This document shows, piece by piece, positions 34,704 to 43,610 of a stretch of 64,000 nucleotides of DNA. The stretch is from the NCBI GenBank assembly GCA_946223075.1, contig CAMILZ010000001.1, positions 1 to 64,000 on the forward strand. Direction: 5' to 3'. How positions within the stretch are numbered: the first letter of the stretch is position 1; each line of letters opens with the position of its first letter. The stretch is from an uncultured Dermabacteraceae bacterium (GTDB taxonomy: Bacteria > Actinomycetota > Actinomycetes > Actinomycetales > Dermabacteraceae). Both the position numbers and the translations under genes were made by a program. Below the pieces are notes generated by a model. The model made no database searches, had not been told where the DNA came from, and worked only from the letters and a program-made list of their open reading frames with translations.

Positions 34704-37676
34704 ATGGCTGAAGTGGATCCTCAGAACGATTCCTCGAGTACCGAGGGCGCCTCGCGCCCTCGACGACGAGCGCGACGCGCCGCCGGAGCCCCCGCGGGCG
34801 CCCCCTCGGTGAACACCGGGCAGCCGGCGTTGAACACCACCGCGCACACGAGCGTCCCTGCCCAGGAGAGCGCCGTCGTGAGCGATGCGAAGCCCCTGAA
34901 TCTTCGCGAGCGTCGTCTCGCCGCAAAGCGGGAAGCGGAACAGGCAAAGGTGAAGAACGCCGCCGCTCAGGCGCCGTCGGCAAAGGCCGAGCCTGCCACA
35001 CAAAGCGCCCGCGCCGCGCAGCCACATTCCGACGCTTCGGATCGTGAAGCGATTCCTCACGCGGCCGAAGAGAGCACTCAAAACTCGCTCCCCGAGGGCA
35101 GTAGTATCGAGCAGGAGACGAACGACGAGGCTCGTGAGGAGAAGTCGTCTGCGTCCCATGACCTTTCGAGCGACCTCAAGGCCCTCGCCGATTCTCGCCA
35201 AAGTGTCGAGGTGAGCGAGGAGGCGTCGGTCCCCGACATGCTTGACTTTGCTTCCCTCCTGTTCCAGGCCCCGACCCCGACTGCGGAGCAGAACGAGGAG
35301 TCCAGCGAAGATGACGGTGACGACGCCTCGGACGATCCATTCGCCGAGGCTTCCGTGGATATCACCTTCGGTGCACCCGACCTCGAAGCAGCCCGCCGCG
35401 CGGCGATCGAACGCGCGGAGCGCGAATCGCGCGAAGCGGCTCGCACCGAACGCCGGGGTAAGAAGAAGCGCGATGCCGAAGAAAGCTCCTCGAGCGACGA
35501 GGATGATGATTCGAACGACAGCGACTCGGAAAAATCCGGCGATTCCGAGAACGACGACACGCAGCGCAGCTCGCGCCGTCGCCGCCGTCGGGGCGGTCGC
35601 GGTCGGCGCGGTCGCGGTGGCAAGGGTGACGACGACTCGAACCAGAACAATGGCGCCGAAGGCGACGCGAAAGTTTCCTCCGCCGCCTCGCCCGAGACAG
35701 ATGGTTCGAGCGACAGTGAAAGCGACGATGACTCGGGCAATTCGAGCCGCCGCCGGCGTCGCCGCCGTCGCAGCTCGGGAAGCTCCGATGAGCCCCAGCC
35801 CGATGATCCGCCCAACACCGTTGTCAAGGTTCGCGAGGCCCGCGACGAGGTCAAGGCTGTCAAGGGTTCGACCCGCCTCGAGGCGAAGAGGCAGCGCCGG
35901 CGCGAAGGCCGCGAATCGGGAAGGCGCCGCCACTCGATCACCGAGTCGGAGTTCCTTGCGCGCCGCGAGTCCGTGAAGCGCACCATGATCGTACGTGAGC
36001 GACCGGGTCGCACGCAGATCGTTGTTCTCGAAGACAACATCCTCGTGGAGCACTACGTCGCGCAAAAGTCGCACACCTCGATGGTGGGCAACGTTTACCT
36101 GGGCAAGGTGCAGAACGTTCTTCCCTCGATGGAGGCGGCGTTCGTGGACATCGGTCGCGGCCGAAACGCCGTGCTGTACGCGGGCGAAGTGAACTGGGAT
36201 GCCGCGGGGCTCGAAGGCCAGCCACGCCGCATCGAGTCGGCGCTCAAAGCCGGCGATCCCGTGCTCGTCCAGGTGACGAAGGACCCGATCGGCCACAAGG
36301 GTGCGCGCCTCACGAGCCAGATTTCGCTGCCCGGACGCTATCTCGTGTATGTCCCCGGCGGGTCGATGACGGGCATTAGCCGCAAGCTCCCCGATAAGGA
36401 GCGTTCGCGCCTCAAGAAAATTCTGAAGTCGATCGTCCCCGCCGAGGCGGGCGTCATCGTGCGCACCGCTGCCGAGGGCGCGAGCGAGGAAGAGCTCACG
36501 CGGGATGTTGAGCGACTCCAGAAGCAGTGGGAGAAGATCGAGAAGGCGAGTGCCAAGGGCAAGAATGCCCCCACAGCGCTCTCGACCGAACCCGATCTTG
36601 CGATCAAGGTCGTGCGTGACATCTTCAATGAAGACTTCACCTCGCTCATCGTTGAAGGCGAGAGCGTGTACAGGGAGCTTCACGAGTACATCAGCGAAGT
36701 CGCCCCCGATCTCCTCGAGCGCGTGACGAAGCACGTGGGGGAGAAAGACTCCTTCGCGAAGTACCGCGTGGACGAGCAGCTCATGAAGGCCATGGACCGC
36801 AAGGTTTACCTGCCCTCGGGCGGCTCACTCGTGATCGACCGCACCGAGGCCATGACCGTCGTTGACGTCAACACGGGCAAGTTCACGGGAACGGGCGGCT
36901 CGCTCGAAGAGACCGTGACGCGCAACAACCTTGAAGCAGCCGAAGAGATTGTGCGCCAGCTTCGCCTTCGCGATATCGGCGGCATCATCGTCGTGGACTT
37001 CATCGACATGGTTCTCGAGGCCAACCGCGACCTCGTGTTGCGCCGCATGATCGAGTGCCTCTCGCGCGATCGCACCAAGCATCAGGTTGCGGAAGTCACG
37101 AGCCTGGGGCTCGTGCAAATGACCCGTAAGCGCGTGGGCGCGGGGCTCGTGGAAACCTTCTCGAGCATGTGCGAATCTTGCAATGGCCGCGGCATCCAGA
37201 TCGATCTCGACGGTCAGCATCACCACGAGCCGCCGGCGTTTGACGACGAGCCCAAGAAGTCGCGCAAGCGTTCGAAGAAGTCGAGGAGCGCCGACAACGA
37301 TTCGGGTAAATCGAAGGGCCGCGAATCGAAGGGCTCCCCTTCCGAGAACAAGGCGAACGCCGCGAAGGACGCCGTTCAGGATCTCGTGGATTCGAAATCA
37401 GCCTCGGACGTTCACCGCCTCGAGGAGAATGAAGCGTCGCGCGCTCTTGCCAGGGCAACGATCGCTTCGATCGCCGCGGCGAGCACCGGGCACTCGGCTC
37501 CCGAGGTGACGGTCGACGGTCAGGTGATTGCGCCGATCGAGGAGCAGAAGGCGGCGGCCTCGCGAGAGAAGCCTTCGGATGCCGCAGAACCGGAAGCGCC
37601 CGACGGTGCAGAGGAAGCCCCGACTGAGACCGAGGCCACGGCCGTGGATCACAGTGGGGAGCCACAAGGCGAGTGA
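34704..37676 (+). CDS. rne: Ribonuclease E/G
   Basis: Endoribonuclease for mRNA decay and rRNA/tRNA processing. The 990-residue protein has a long acidic and arginine-rich disordered N-terminal part (about 1-420), the S1-type RNA-binding region beginning near MIVRERPGRTQIVVLEDN (about 425), a DNase I-like catalytic domain with aspartates in TVVDVNTGKF (about 720) and IVVDFIDM (about 762), the zinc-link CESC (about 822-825), and an acidic/basic C-terminal tail. The catalytic core lies between two disordered arms, as in mycobacterial RNase E. ATG 34704 is the best-supported start. It heads the rplU-rpmA-obg region. Confidence 0.9.
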   Translation: MAEVDPQNDSSSTEGASRPRRRARRAAGAPAGAPSVNTGQPALNTTAHTSVPAQESAVVSDAKPLNLRERRLAAKREAEQAKVKNAAAQAPSAKAEPATQSARAAQPHSDASDREAIPHAAEESTQNSLPEGSSIEQETNDEAREEKSSASHDLSSDLKALADSRQSVEVSEEASVPDMLDFASLLFQAPTPTAEQNEESSEDDGDDASDDPFAEASVDITFGAPDLEAARRAAIERAERESREAARTERRGKKKRDAEESSSSDEDDDSNDSDSEKSGDSENDDTQRSSRRRRRRGGRGRRGRGGKGDDDSNQNNGAEGDAKVSSAASPETDGSSDSESDDDSGNSSRRRRRRRRSSGSSDEPQPDDPPNTVVKVREARDEVKAVKGSTRLEAKRQRRREGRESGRRRHSITESEFLARRESVKRTMIVRERPGRTQIVVLEDNILVEHYVAQKSHTSMVGNVYLGKVQNVLPSMEAAFVDIGRGRNAVLYAGEVNWDAAGLEGQPRRIESALKAGDPVLVQVTKDPIGHKGARLTSQISLPGRYLVYVPGGSMTGISRKLPDKERSRLKKILKSIVPAEAGVIVRTAAEGASEEELTRDVERLQKQWEKIEKASAKGKNAPTALSTEPDLAIKVVRDIFNEDFTSLIVEGESVYRELHEYISEVAPDLLERVTKHVGEKDSFAKYRVDEQLMKAMDRKVYLPSGGSLVIDRTEAMTVVDVNTGKFTGTGGSLEETVTRNNLEAAEEIVRQLRLRDIGGIIVVDFIDMVLEANRDLVLRRMIECLSRDRTKHQVAEVTSLGLVQMTRKRVGAGLVETFSSMCESCNGRGIQIDLDGQHHHEPPAFDDEPKKSRKRSKKSRSADNDSGKSKGRESKGSPSENKANAAKDAVQDLVDSKSASDVHRLEENEASRALARATIASIAAASTGHSAPEVTVDGQVIAPIEEQKAAASREKPSDAAEPEAPDGAEEAPTETEATAVDHSGEPQGE

Positions 37677-37733
37677 CGTGATGAGTTCCACAGCATTCCC
37701 GGGTGTTTTCGCAGGTCGTGGCGCCTGCGCCGG

Positions 37734-37762
37734 TTGAATCTGGAGAACGCATTTCGTAAGCT
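37734..37762 (+). promoter_or_regulatory. Candidate promoter of rplU-rpmA
   Basis: TTGAAT and TAAGCT are spaced by 17 bases, about 158 bases before rplU. The rest of the 243-bp gap would be an untranslated leader, which could allow control by a ribosomal protein. No gene is seen in the gap. Confidence 0.45.
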
Positions 37763-37919
37763 ATACGTCGGTGCATTTCGTGCCGTAGACCTTTCCTTCC
37801 CGCAGCGGTTCTCGCGGTTGCGTTTTCGGCTTTGGCCGTGAAGCCCCATTCGGTGCTCCGCGCGGTTCGAGGGAAAACATCCAGCATAAATTGTCAGCAA
37901 ACGAGAAAAGAGCAGTGAC

Positions 37920-38228
37920 GTGGTGTACGCAATCGTCCGCGCAGGCGGTCGTCAGGAGAAGGTGTCGGTCGGTGACACCATCGTGATCAACCGCGTGGCC
38001 GGCGAGGCGGGCGACACCGTAGAGTTCGCTCCCGTCCTCCTGGTTGACGGTGACAAGGTGACCTCCGCAAAGGAAGACCTCGAGAAGGTCTCCGTGACCG
38101 CTGAGAAGATTGAGGATTTCCGCGGTTCCAAGGTTCGCATCCTCAAGTTTAAGAACAAGACCGGCTACACAAAGCGCCAGGGCCACCGTCAGGAACTGAC
38201 TCGGCTCAAGGTCACGAAGATCGCCTGA
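37920..38228 (+). CDS. rplU: 50S ribosomal protein L21
   Basis: A 102-residue protein of the large subunit. It reads VYAIVRAGGRQEKVSVGDTI near the start, has VEFAPVLLVDGDKV in the middle, and ends with the basic KKTGYTKRQGHRQ-like C-terminal motif typical of L21. Two adjacent GTG codons (37920 and 37923) are possible starts, with GAGAAAAGAG upstream. rpmA follows after 33 bases, the universal rplU-rpmA order. Confidence 0.95.
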   Translation: MVYAIVRAGGRQEKVSVGDTIVINRVAGEAGDTVEFAPVLLVDGDKVTSAKEDLEKVSVTAEKIEDFRGSKVRILKFKNKTGYTKRQGHRQELTRLKVTKIA

Positions 38229-38261
38229 GCGATCTCAAACATCGAGAGAAGGTACTGACTC

Positions 38262-38516
38262 ATGGCATCAAAGAAGGGCGTTAGCTCCTCGAAGAACGGC
38301 CGCGACTCGAACGCTCAGCGCCTCGGCGTGAAGCGCTACGCAGGCCAGGAAGTCGGCGCGGGCGAGATCATCGTTCGCCAGCGCGGCACCCGCTTCCACC
38401 CCGGCCAGGGCGTTGGCCGTGGCGGCGACGACACGCTTTTCGCTCTTACCGAGGGCGTCGTCGAGTTCGCGCGCAAGCGCGACCGTAACGTGGTGAACGT
38501 GGTGGCCTCGGCCTGA
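38262..38516 (+). CDS. rpmA: 50S ribosomal protein L27
   Basis: An 84-residue protein located at the peptidyl-transferase centre of the ribosome. It begins MASKKGVSSSKNGRDSNAQR and has GTRFHPGQGVGRGGDDTLFA. The N-terminus lacks the cleavable extension known from Firmicutes, so no processing by the Prp protease is expected. GAGAAGG precedes the ATG. Confidence 0.96.
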   Translation: MASKKGVSSSKNGRDSNAQRLGVKRYAGQEVGAGEIIVRQRGTRFHPGQGVGRGGDDTLFALTEGVVEFARKRDRNVVNVVASA

Positions 38517-38540
38517 GGTCGGCTCCACTTTCACAGGTGA

Positions 38541-38573
38541 GGCGGGGAAGTGCCCTTGGGGCTCTTCCCCGCC
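38541..38573 (+). terminator. Terminator after rpmA
   Basis: GGCGGGGAAG and CTTCCCCGCC form a 10-bp perfect stem with a 13-base loop, followed by TTGCGTTT. It ends the rplU-rpmA transcript and separates it from obg. Confidence 0.75.
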
Positions 38574-38611
38574 TTGCGTTTAACTTCCCTGCACTCTTGA
38601 GCGGATCAGCT

Positions 38612-38637
38612 TAGGCTGGTTGCACGAGCGCTCGTGC
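38612..38637 (+). promoter_or_regulatory. Candidate obg promoter with a perfect 16-bp palindrome
   Basis: A TAGGCT box at 38612-38617 would start transcription near 38624. Exactly there lies GCACGAGCGCTCGTGC (38622-38637), a perfect 16-bp palindrome, followed by GAAAGG and the obg ATG. It may be an operator occupying the start site. Confidence 0.4.
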
Positions 38638-38663
38638 GCTTCCGCTCGCGTCGAAAGGCCACC

Positions 38664-40202
38664 ATGGCAACCTTCATTGACCGCGCCGTTCTCCACATCA
38701 CCGGCGGTGATGGCGGCAATGGCTGCGCCTCGATCAAGCGTGAAAAGTTCAAGCCTCTCGCAGGCCCCGACGGTGCTAATGGCGGTGATGGCGGCAACGT
38801 TGTTCTCGAGGTGTCGCGTAACGTCACAACCCTCATGGACTTTCACCACCTCCCGCACCGCCGCGCGGATTCTGGCGGTTTTGGCAAGGGTGATTTCCGC
38901 GAGGGCACGAAGGGCCAGGACCTCGTTCTCCAGGTTCCCGAAGGCACCGTGGTGCGCGACAAGCAGGGCAAGTTCCTCGCGGACCTCGTTGGCGAAGGCA
39001 CGCGATTCGTCGCGGCCCGCGGAGGCAAGGGGGGCCTCGGCAATGCGGCCCTCGCGAGTTCGAAGCGCAAGGCACCGGGATTCGCCCTTCTTGGCGAGCC
39101 GGGTGAGGAACGCTCGCTCGTTCTCGAGATGAAGTCGATCGCCGATGTGGCGCTCGTGGGCTTCCCGAGTGCGGGCAAGAGTTCGCTCATCGCGGCGATG
39201 AGCGCGGCCCGCCCGAAGATCGCCGACTACCCGTTTACGACCCTCACGCCGAACCTCGGCGTTGTCGAACAGGAACAATTCCGCTTTACGATGGCGGATG
39301 TTCCCGGTCTCATCCCGGGCGCCTCGGAAGGCAAGGGTCTTGGTCTCGACTTCCTGCGGCATATCGAGCGCTGCCACGTGATCGTGCACGTGCTCGATGC
39401 GGCAACGATGGAGGCGGATCGCAATCCTGTCCACGATCTCGAACTGATTGAGAACGAACTTCGCACCTATGCCGAAAGGCTCGATAGCGAATCAAGCAGG
39501 CTCGGTTTGCCGCCGCTCATGGAGCGGCCCACCGTGATCGTGCTCAATAAGGTTGATATGCCTGACGGCTCGGATATGGCCGACATGGTTCGCGAAGAAC
39601 TGGCCGTGCGAGGCGTTCCCGTGCTCGAGGTTTCGGCTCTCACACGCAAGGGACTTCGCGAGCTCGCGCTCACGCTTGGATCGCTCGTCGAGACTCAGCG
39701 CAAGGAAACCCCGGATCTCGAGCGGGAAGAGCGCCCTACGATCAGCCTCACGCCCGAAGATCAGGACTCGAGTGACTTCTCGATTACGCCGGAGCAATTC
39801 GACGGTCAACTCGTGTATCGCATTCGGGGAGATAAACCTGAGCGCTGGGTGCGCCAGACGTCGTTCGCGAACGACGAGGCCGTGGGCTACCTTGCCGATC
39901 GCCTTAACCGACTCGGCATTGAGGACGAGCTCTTCAAGCAGGGCGCGAAAGCCGGCGACACGGTCGTGATCGGCCCGGGTGAGGACGCGGTCGTGTTTGA
40001 TTGGGAGCCGACCATGGTCACGGGTGCCGAGTTCCTCGGCCAGCGCGGTACGGATATGCGGCTTGAGGAGCGCACGCGCCCCACCCGTCAAGAAAAGCGC
40101 GAGGTGCGCCGGGTGCGTGTCAAGCAGCGCATGGACCGCCTTGATGCGATGGAAGCGGAGCGCAAGTCCGGCCACTGGTCGGATCCCTCGAAAGACGACT
40201 AA
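38664..40202 (+). CDS. obg: GTPase Obg/CgtA
   Basis: Essential ribosome-associated GTPase acting in 50S assembly and stress control. The 512-residue protein has the glycine-rich Obg domain (about 1-158, starting ATFIDRAVLHITGGDGGNG), a G domain with GFPSAGKSS, the switch DVPGLIPGASEGKGLGLDF and NKVDMPD, and a C-terminal OCT domain with a basic tail found in actinobacterial forms. ATG 38664 follows AAAGG. Its stop overlaps the proB start (TAATG). Confidence 0.95.
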   Translation: MATFIDRAVLHITGGDGGNGCASIKREKFKPLAGPDGANGGDGGNVVLEVSRNVTTLMDFHHLPHRRADSGGFGKGDFREGTKGQDLVLQVPEGTVVRDKQGKFLADLVGEGTRFVAARGGKGGLGNAALASSKRKAPGFALLGEPGEERSLVLEMKSIADVALVGFPSAGKSSLIAAMSAARPKIADYPFTTLTPNLGVVEQEQFRFTMADVPGLIPGASEGKGLGLDFLRHIERCHVIVHVLDAATMEADRNPVHDLELIENELRTYAERLDSESSRLGLPPLMERPTVIVLNKVDMPDGSDMADMVREELAVRGVPVLEVSALTRKGLRELALTLGSLVETQRKETPDLEREERPTISLTPEDQDSSDFSITPEQFDGQLVYRIRGDKPERWVRQTSFANDEAVGYLADRLNRLGIEDELFKQGAKAGDTVVIGPGEDAVVFDWEPTMVTGAEFLGQRGTDMRLEERTRPTRQEKREVRRVRVKQRMDRLDAMEAERKSGHWSDPSKDD

Positions 40203-41374
40203 TGGCCCGCATCGACAAGGTTCGCATTGGCCACGGCGTGCACGATCCCGCACGGCTCGTTACACGCGATTCGCTTACGGGTGCCGGGCGTATCGTGGTG
40301 AAGATCGGCTCAAGCTCGCTCACCCTTCCGAGCGGAGACCTCAATCGCAATGCGATCTGGGCGCTCGCTTCGAGCGTCGCGTCACTCGTGAAGGAGGGCC
40401 GCGAGGTCGTCATCGTGAGCTCGGGCGCGATCGCGGCGGCGCTTCGACCCATGGGGTTCGCCGCGCGCCCCGAGTCGATCACCGAGAGTCAGGCCCTCGC
40501 GTCCGTGGGGCAGGGCATGCTTATCCGCGAGTGGTCGCAGGCCTTTGGTATGAGCAACGTTCACGTGGGCCAGGTGCTCCTGACCGAAGACGACATGGTG
40601 CACCCTGAGAAGTACAGGAATGTGAGAGCCGCTCTCAATGCTCTTCTCGCCGCCGGAGCGGTCCCGATTGTCAACGAAAACGACACGGTCGCCACGCGTG
40701 AGATTCACTTTGGCGACAACGATCGCCTCGCGAGCCTCGTCGCGCAGGTTACGGGTGCCGATCTCCTCGTCCTCCTCACGGACGTCGATGGTCTCTTCAC
40801 AAAATCTCCCAAGGAGCCGGGTGCCGAGCGCATCACCTTGGTCAAAGACGCGGCGCGACTCGAAGGAGTGGAGATCGGCTCGAGGGGGTCAAGCGTCGGA
40901 ACGGGCGGGATGGTCACCAAGCTTTCCGCGGCGCACGACGCGACCATTACGGGAACCGCGTGTCTCCTTACTCTTCCCGCGCACTTCGATGCCGTGCTTG
41001 CGGGCGAAGACCACGGAACATTTTTCCCCGCACGCACCACGGGACGCCGGCGCTCGCGCCTCATGTGGCTCACCTACGCCACTCGCGGGGAAGGAACGCT
41101 CGTTCTCGATGACGGTGCCGTGCGCGCCGTTGTCGAGGAGCGGCGCTCGCTCTTGCCCGTGGGTATCACGCGCGTGGAAGGCTCGTTCGCGGCGGGCTCG
41201 CCCGTGGATATCGCCGATCGGCAGGGCCGGGTGCGCGCGCGTGGACTTACGTATTTTTCTTCCGACGCCCTCTCGCGCATCATGGGGCTCACCTCTAACG
41301 AGATTGCTTCGCAAGAAAGCGATATCGCCGTACATACGGTTGTGCACAGGGACGATCTTGTCCTCGTGAAATAG
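40202..41374 (+). CDS. proB: Glutamate 5-kinase with PUA domain
   Basis: Phosphorylates glutamate to glutamyl 5-phosphate, the first and feedback-controlled step of proline synthesis. The 390-residue protein has an amino-acid-kinase domain (VVKIGSSSLT near residue 32, PIVNENDTV near 158, LLTDVDGLF near 192, GTGGMVTKLSAA near 235) and a C-terminal PUA domain (about 295-385). It is about 20 residues longer than usual at the N-terminus if ATG 40202 is the start. proA follows after 38 bases. Confidence 0.94.
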   Translation: MARIDKVRIGHGVHDPARLVTRDSLTGAGRIVVKIGSSSLTLPSGDLNRNAIWALASSVASLVKEGREVVIVSSGAIAAALRPMGFAARPESITESQALASVGQGMLIREWSQAFGMSNVHVGQVLLTEDDMVHPEKYRNVRAALNALLAAGAVPIVNENDTVATREIHFGDNDRLASLVAQVTGADLLVLLTDVDGLFTKSPKEPGAERITLVKDAARLEGVEIGSRGSSVGTGGMVTKLSAAHDATITGTACLLTLPAHFDAVLAGEDHGTFFPARTTGRRRSRLMWLTYATRGEGTLVLDDGAVRAVVEERRSLLPVGITRVEGSFAAGSPVDIADRQGRVRARGLTYFSSDALSRIMGLTSNEIASQESDIAVHTVVHRDDLVLVK

Positions 41375-41400
41375 CTCCGTCCTCGCTGGACGATGCGCTA

Positions 41401-41406
41401 TAAAGT
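41401..41406 (+). promoter_or_regulatory. Candidate -10 box of a leaderless proA transcript
   Basis: TAAAGT lies exactly 6 bases before the proA ATG at 41413, and no Shine-Dalgarno sequence precedes the gene. This is the typical arrangement of an actinobacterial leaderless promoter. Confidence 0.5.
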
Positions 41407-41412
41407 GTGCTC

Positions 41413-42693
41413 ATGAACGAGCACCTCACCGTGACCGAAGCGGTCCACGATATCGCTGCGCGGGCAGTCCGCGCTCAGCGGGCGATCGCCCACGAGACAT
41501 CCGCCCGCAAGAACGCTCTTGTGCGCGCGATGGCCTCTCAGCTCGAGGCTGATTGCGCGCGCATCATCGAGGCAAATTCCCGGGATCTTGCACGCGCGGA
41601 TGAGAGCGGAATCGATCCGGGCCTTCGCGATCGCCTGGCCCTCACGAGCTCACGCGTCGAGGCGATGGCCGCGCAGCTTCGCACCACGGCCTCTCTCGCC
41701 GACCCCGTGGGGGAAATCGTGCGTGGGGGAGTGCTTGACAATGGACTTTCGCTCACGGAAGTGCGGGTGCCGCTCGGTGTGGTCGGGATGATCTACGAGG
41801 CGCGCCCCAACGTCACGGTGGATGCGGCGGGACTCGCCCTCAAATCGGGCAATGCGATCGTGCTGCGTGGAGGAAGCGCCGCACTTGAGAGCAATCGCGC
41901 GCTTGTGGAGTCGATGCGGGGTGCGCTCCACAGCGAAGGATTTCCCGAGGACCTCGTGAGTACGATTGACGACCATGGCCGCGAAGGGGCGCGAGCCCTC
42001 ATGCGGGCCCGGGGTCTCGTGGACGTGCTCATTCCTCGTGGTGGTGCCGGACTTATCGCCCGCGTTGTCGAGGACAGCCTCGTGCCGACGATCGAAACGG
42101 GAACGGGAAACACGCACATTTTCGTGGACGAAAGCGCGGATCTTGAGCGTGCGATTGAGATTGTCGTGAACGCGAAGACTCAGCGAGTGGGGGTGTGCAA
42201 CGCCCTCGAGAATCTCCTCGTCCACGAGAGCATCGCGGAAGAGTTTCTTCCGCGCCTCGCGCTTACACTTGCGGAGAAAAACGTCGTGCTTCACGCGGAA
42301 CCGCGCGCATACGCGATCCTCGATGACGGGCCGGCGAACCTGGTGGAAGCCACCGCCGAGGATTTTTCCACCGAATATCTCTCGCTCGACCTTGCCGTCA
42401 AGGTCGTCCATAGCGTCGAGGAAGCCGTGGAGCATATCCGCGCGCACACGAGCGGGCATACCGAATCGATCCTCACCTCGTCTATCGCGAGCGAGCGGGC
42501 CTTCATCGCGGGTCTCGATTCCGCCGTGATCATGGTCAACGCCTCGACGCGGTTCAGCGATGGCGGCGAGTTTGGCTTTGGTGCGGAGATCGGGATCTCA
42601 ACCCAGAAGCTTCACGCGCGTGGCCCCATGGCGCTTCGCGAGCTCACAAGCACCACGTGGATCGTGCGAGGCGATGGCCACGTGCGTGCGTGA
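41413..42693 (+). CDS. proA: Glutamate-5-semialdehyde dehydrogenase
   Basis: NADPH-dependent reduction of glutamyl 5-phosphate to the semialdehyde in proline synthesis. The 426-residue protein has IYEARPNVTVDAAGLALKSG near residue 130 and the catalytic cysteine at about 262 in VGVCNALENLL. The ATG at 41413 is preferred over the TTG at 41407. Although it lies behind proB it seems to have its own leaderless promoter. Confidence 0.95.
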   Translation: MNEHLTVTEAVHDIAARAVRAQRAIAHETSARKNALVRAMASQLEADCARIIEANSRDLARADESGIDPGLRDRLALTSSRVEAMAAQLRTTASLADPVGEIVRGGVLDNGLSLTEVRVPLGVVGMIYEARPNVTVDAAGLALKSGNAIVLRGGSAALESNRALVESMRGALHSEGFPEDLVSTIDDHGREGARALMRARGLVDVLIPRGGAGLIARVVEDSLVPTIETGTGNTHIFVDESADLERAIEIVVNAKTQRVGVCNALENLLVHESIAEEFLPRLALTLAEKNVVLHAEPRAYAILDDGPANLVEATAEDFSTEYLSLDLAVKVVHSVEEAVEHIRAHTSGHTESILTSSIASERAFIAGLDSAVIMVNASTRFSDGGEFGFGAEIGISTQKLHARGPMALRELTSTTWIVRGDGHVRA

Positions 42694-42781
42694 GGTGCGC
42701 GGCGTAACCCTCACGCGCACGGCAACATGTGGAACAATGGCATAGCCCCTCGATGGGATGAACGATTGCGAAAGGTCTGGC

Positions 42782-42991
42782 ATGCACGCTGATTTCCTGA
42801 TCCTCGCCGAAGAGGCCGCCGCGTACTCTCACGGCCCGCACCCCGCAGTTTTCGGGGTCGTGGCCTTTGTGATCCTCATGCTGTTGCTCGTGGTGACGTC
42901 GCTCTTCAGCGGCCTCCACCAGGAGCCCTCCTCGAATGCGAAGACCGTCGCCGAGGTGGAGCGCGAACACCGCCGCGGCACGTCCCACTGA
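42782..42991 (+). CDS. Small single-span membrane protein between proA and nadD
   Basis: A 69-residue protein with a short N-terminal segment (HADFLILAEEAAAYSHGPHP), one membrane helix at about residues 22-44 (VFGVVAFVILMLLLVVTSLF), and a charged C-terminal tail ending in REHRRGTSH. GAAAGG precedes ATG 42782; an ATG at 42758 is in frame but less likely. Small membrane proteins are common just before nadD in actinobacteria; function unknown. Confidence 0.7.
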   Translation: MHADFLILAEEAAAYSHGPHPAVFGVVAFVILMLLLVVTSLFSGLHQEPSSNAKTVAEVEREHRRGTSH

Positions 42992-43001
42992 GTCTTTTCG
43001 C

Positions 43002-43610
43002 ATGAGCGCAAAGCGCCGAATCGGCGTGATGGGCGGAACATTCGACCCGATTCACCACGGCCACCTCGTTGCGGCGAGCGAAGTCCAGTCGGTTTTTGGC
43101 CTCGATCAGGTGATCTTTGTTCCCACCGGACGGCCGTGGCAGAAGTCCGGCAAGGAGATTTCGGACCCTGAACACCGCTACCTCATGACGGTCGTTGCGA
43201 CCGCTGCGAACCCTCGATTCACGGTCTCGCGCGTGGACATCGATCGCCCTGGCCAGACCTACACGATCGATACGCTTCGCGACCTTCGCGCGCAGTACCC
43301 CGACGACGACCTGTTCTTCATCACGGGTGCGGATGCCCTCACGAACATCCTCACTTGGAAGGACTACAGCGACATTTTCGATCTCGCGCACTTCGTTGGC
43401 GTCACGCGCCCCGGCCACGACATCACCACGGATGGTCTTCCACCGAGCGGCGTGACCCTCATTGAGGTTCCCGCGATGGCGATTTCTTCGACCGACTGCC
43501 GCACGCGCGTCAAGCGCGGGGTGCCCGTGTGGTACCTCGTCCCCGATGGCGTTGTGCAATACATCAACAAGTATAAGCTCTATTTAGGAAGTGAGCATGA
43601 CGGGCACTGA
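43002..43610 (+). CDS. nadD: Nicotinate-nucleotide adenylyltransferase
   Basis: Makes deamido-NAD from nicotinate mononucleotide and ATP. The 202-residue nucleotidyltransferase has GVMGGTFDPIHHGHL at residues 8-22, the ISSTDCRTR signature near 163, and FITGADALTNI near 106. The open frame upstream of ATG 43002 is the shadow of the small membrane protein gene. It overlaps the next gene by 14 bases. Confidence 0.94.
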   Translation: MSAKRRIGVMGGTFDPIHHGHLVAASEVQSVFGLDQVIFVPTGRPWQKSGKEISDPEHRYLMTVVATAANPRFTVSRVDIDRPGQTYTIDTLRDLRAQYPDDDLFFITGADALTNILTWKDYSDIFDLAHFVGVTRPGHDITTDGLPPSGVTLIEVPAMAISSTDCRTRVKRGVPVWYLVPDGVVQYINKYKLYLGSEHDGH

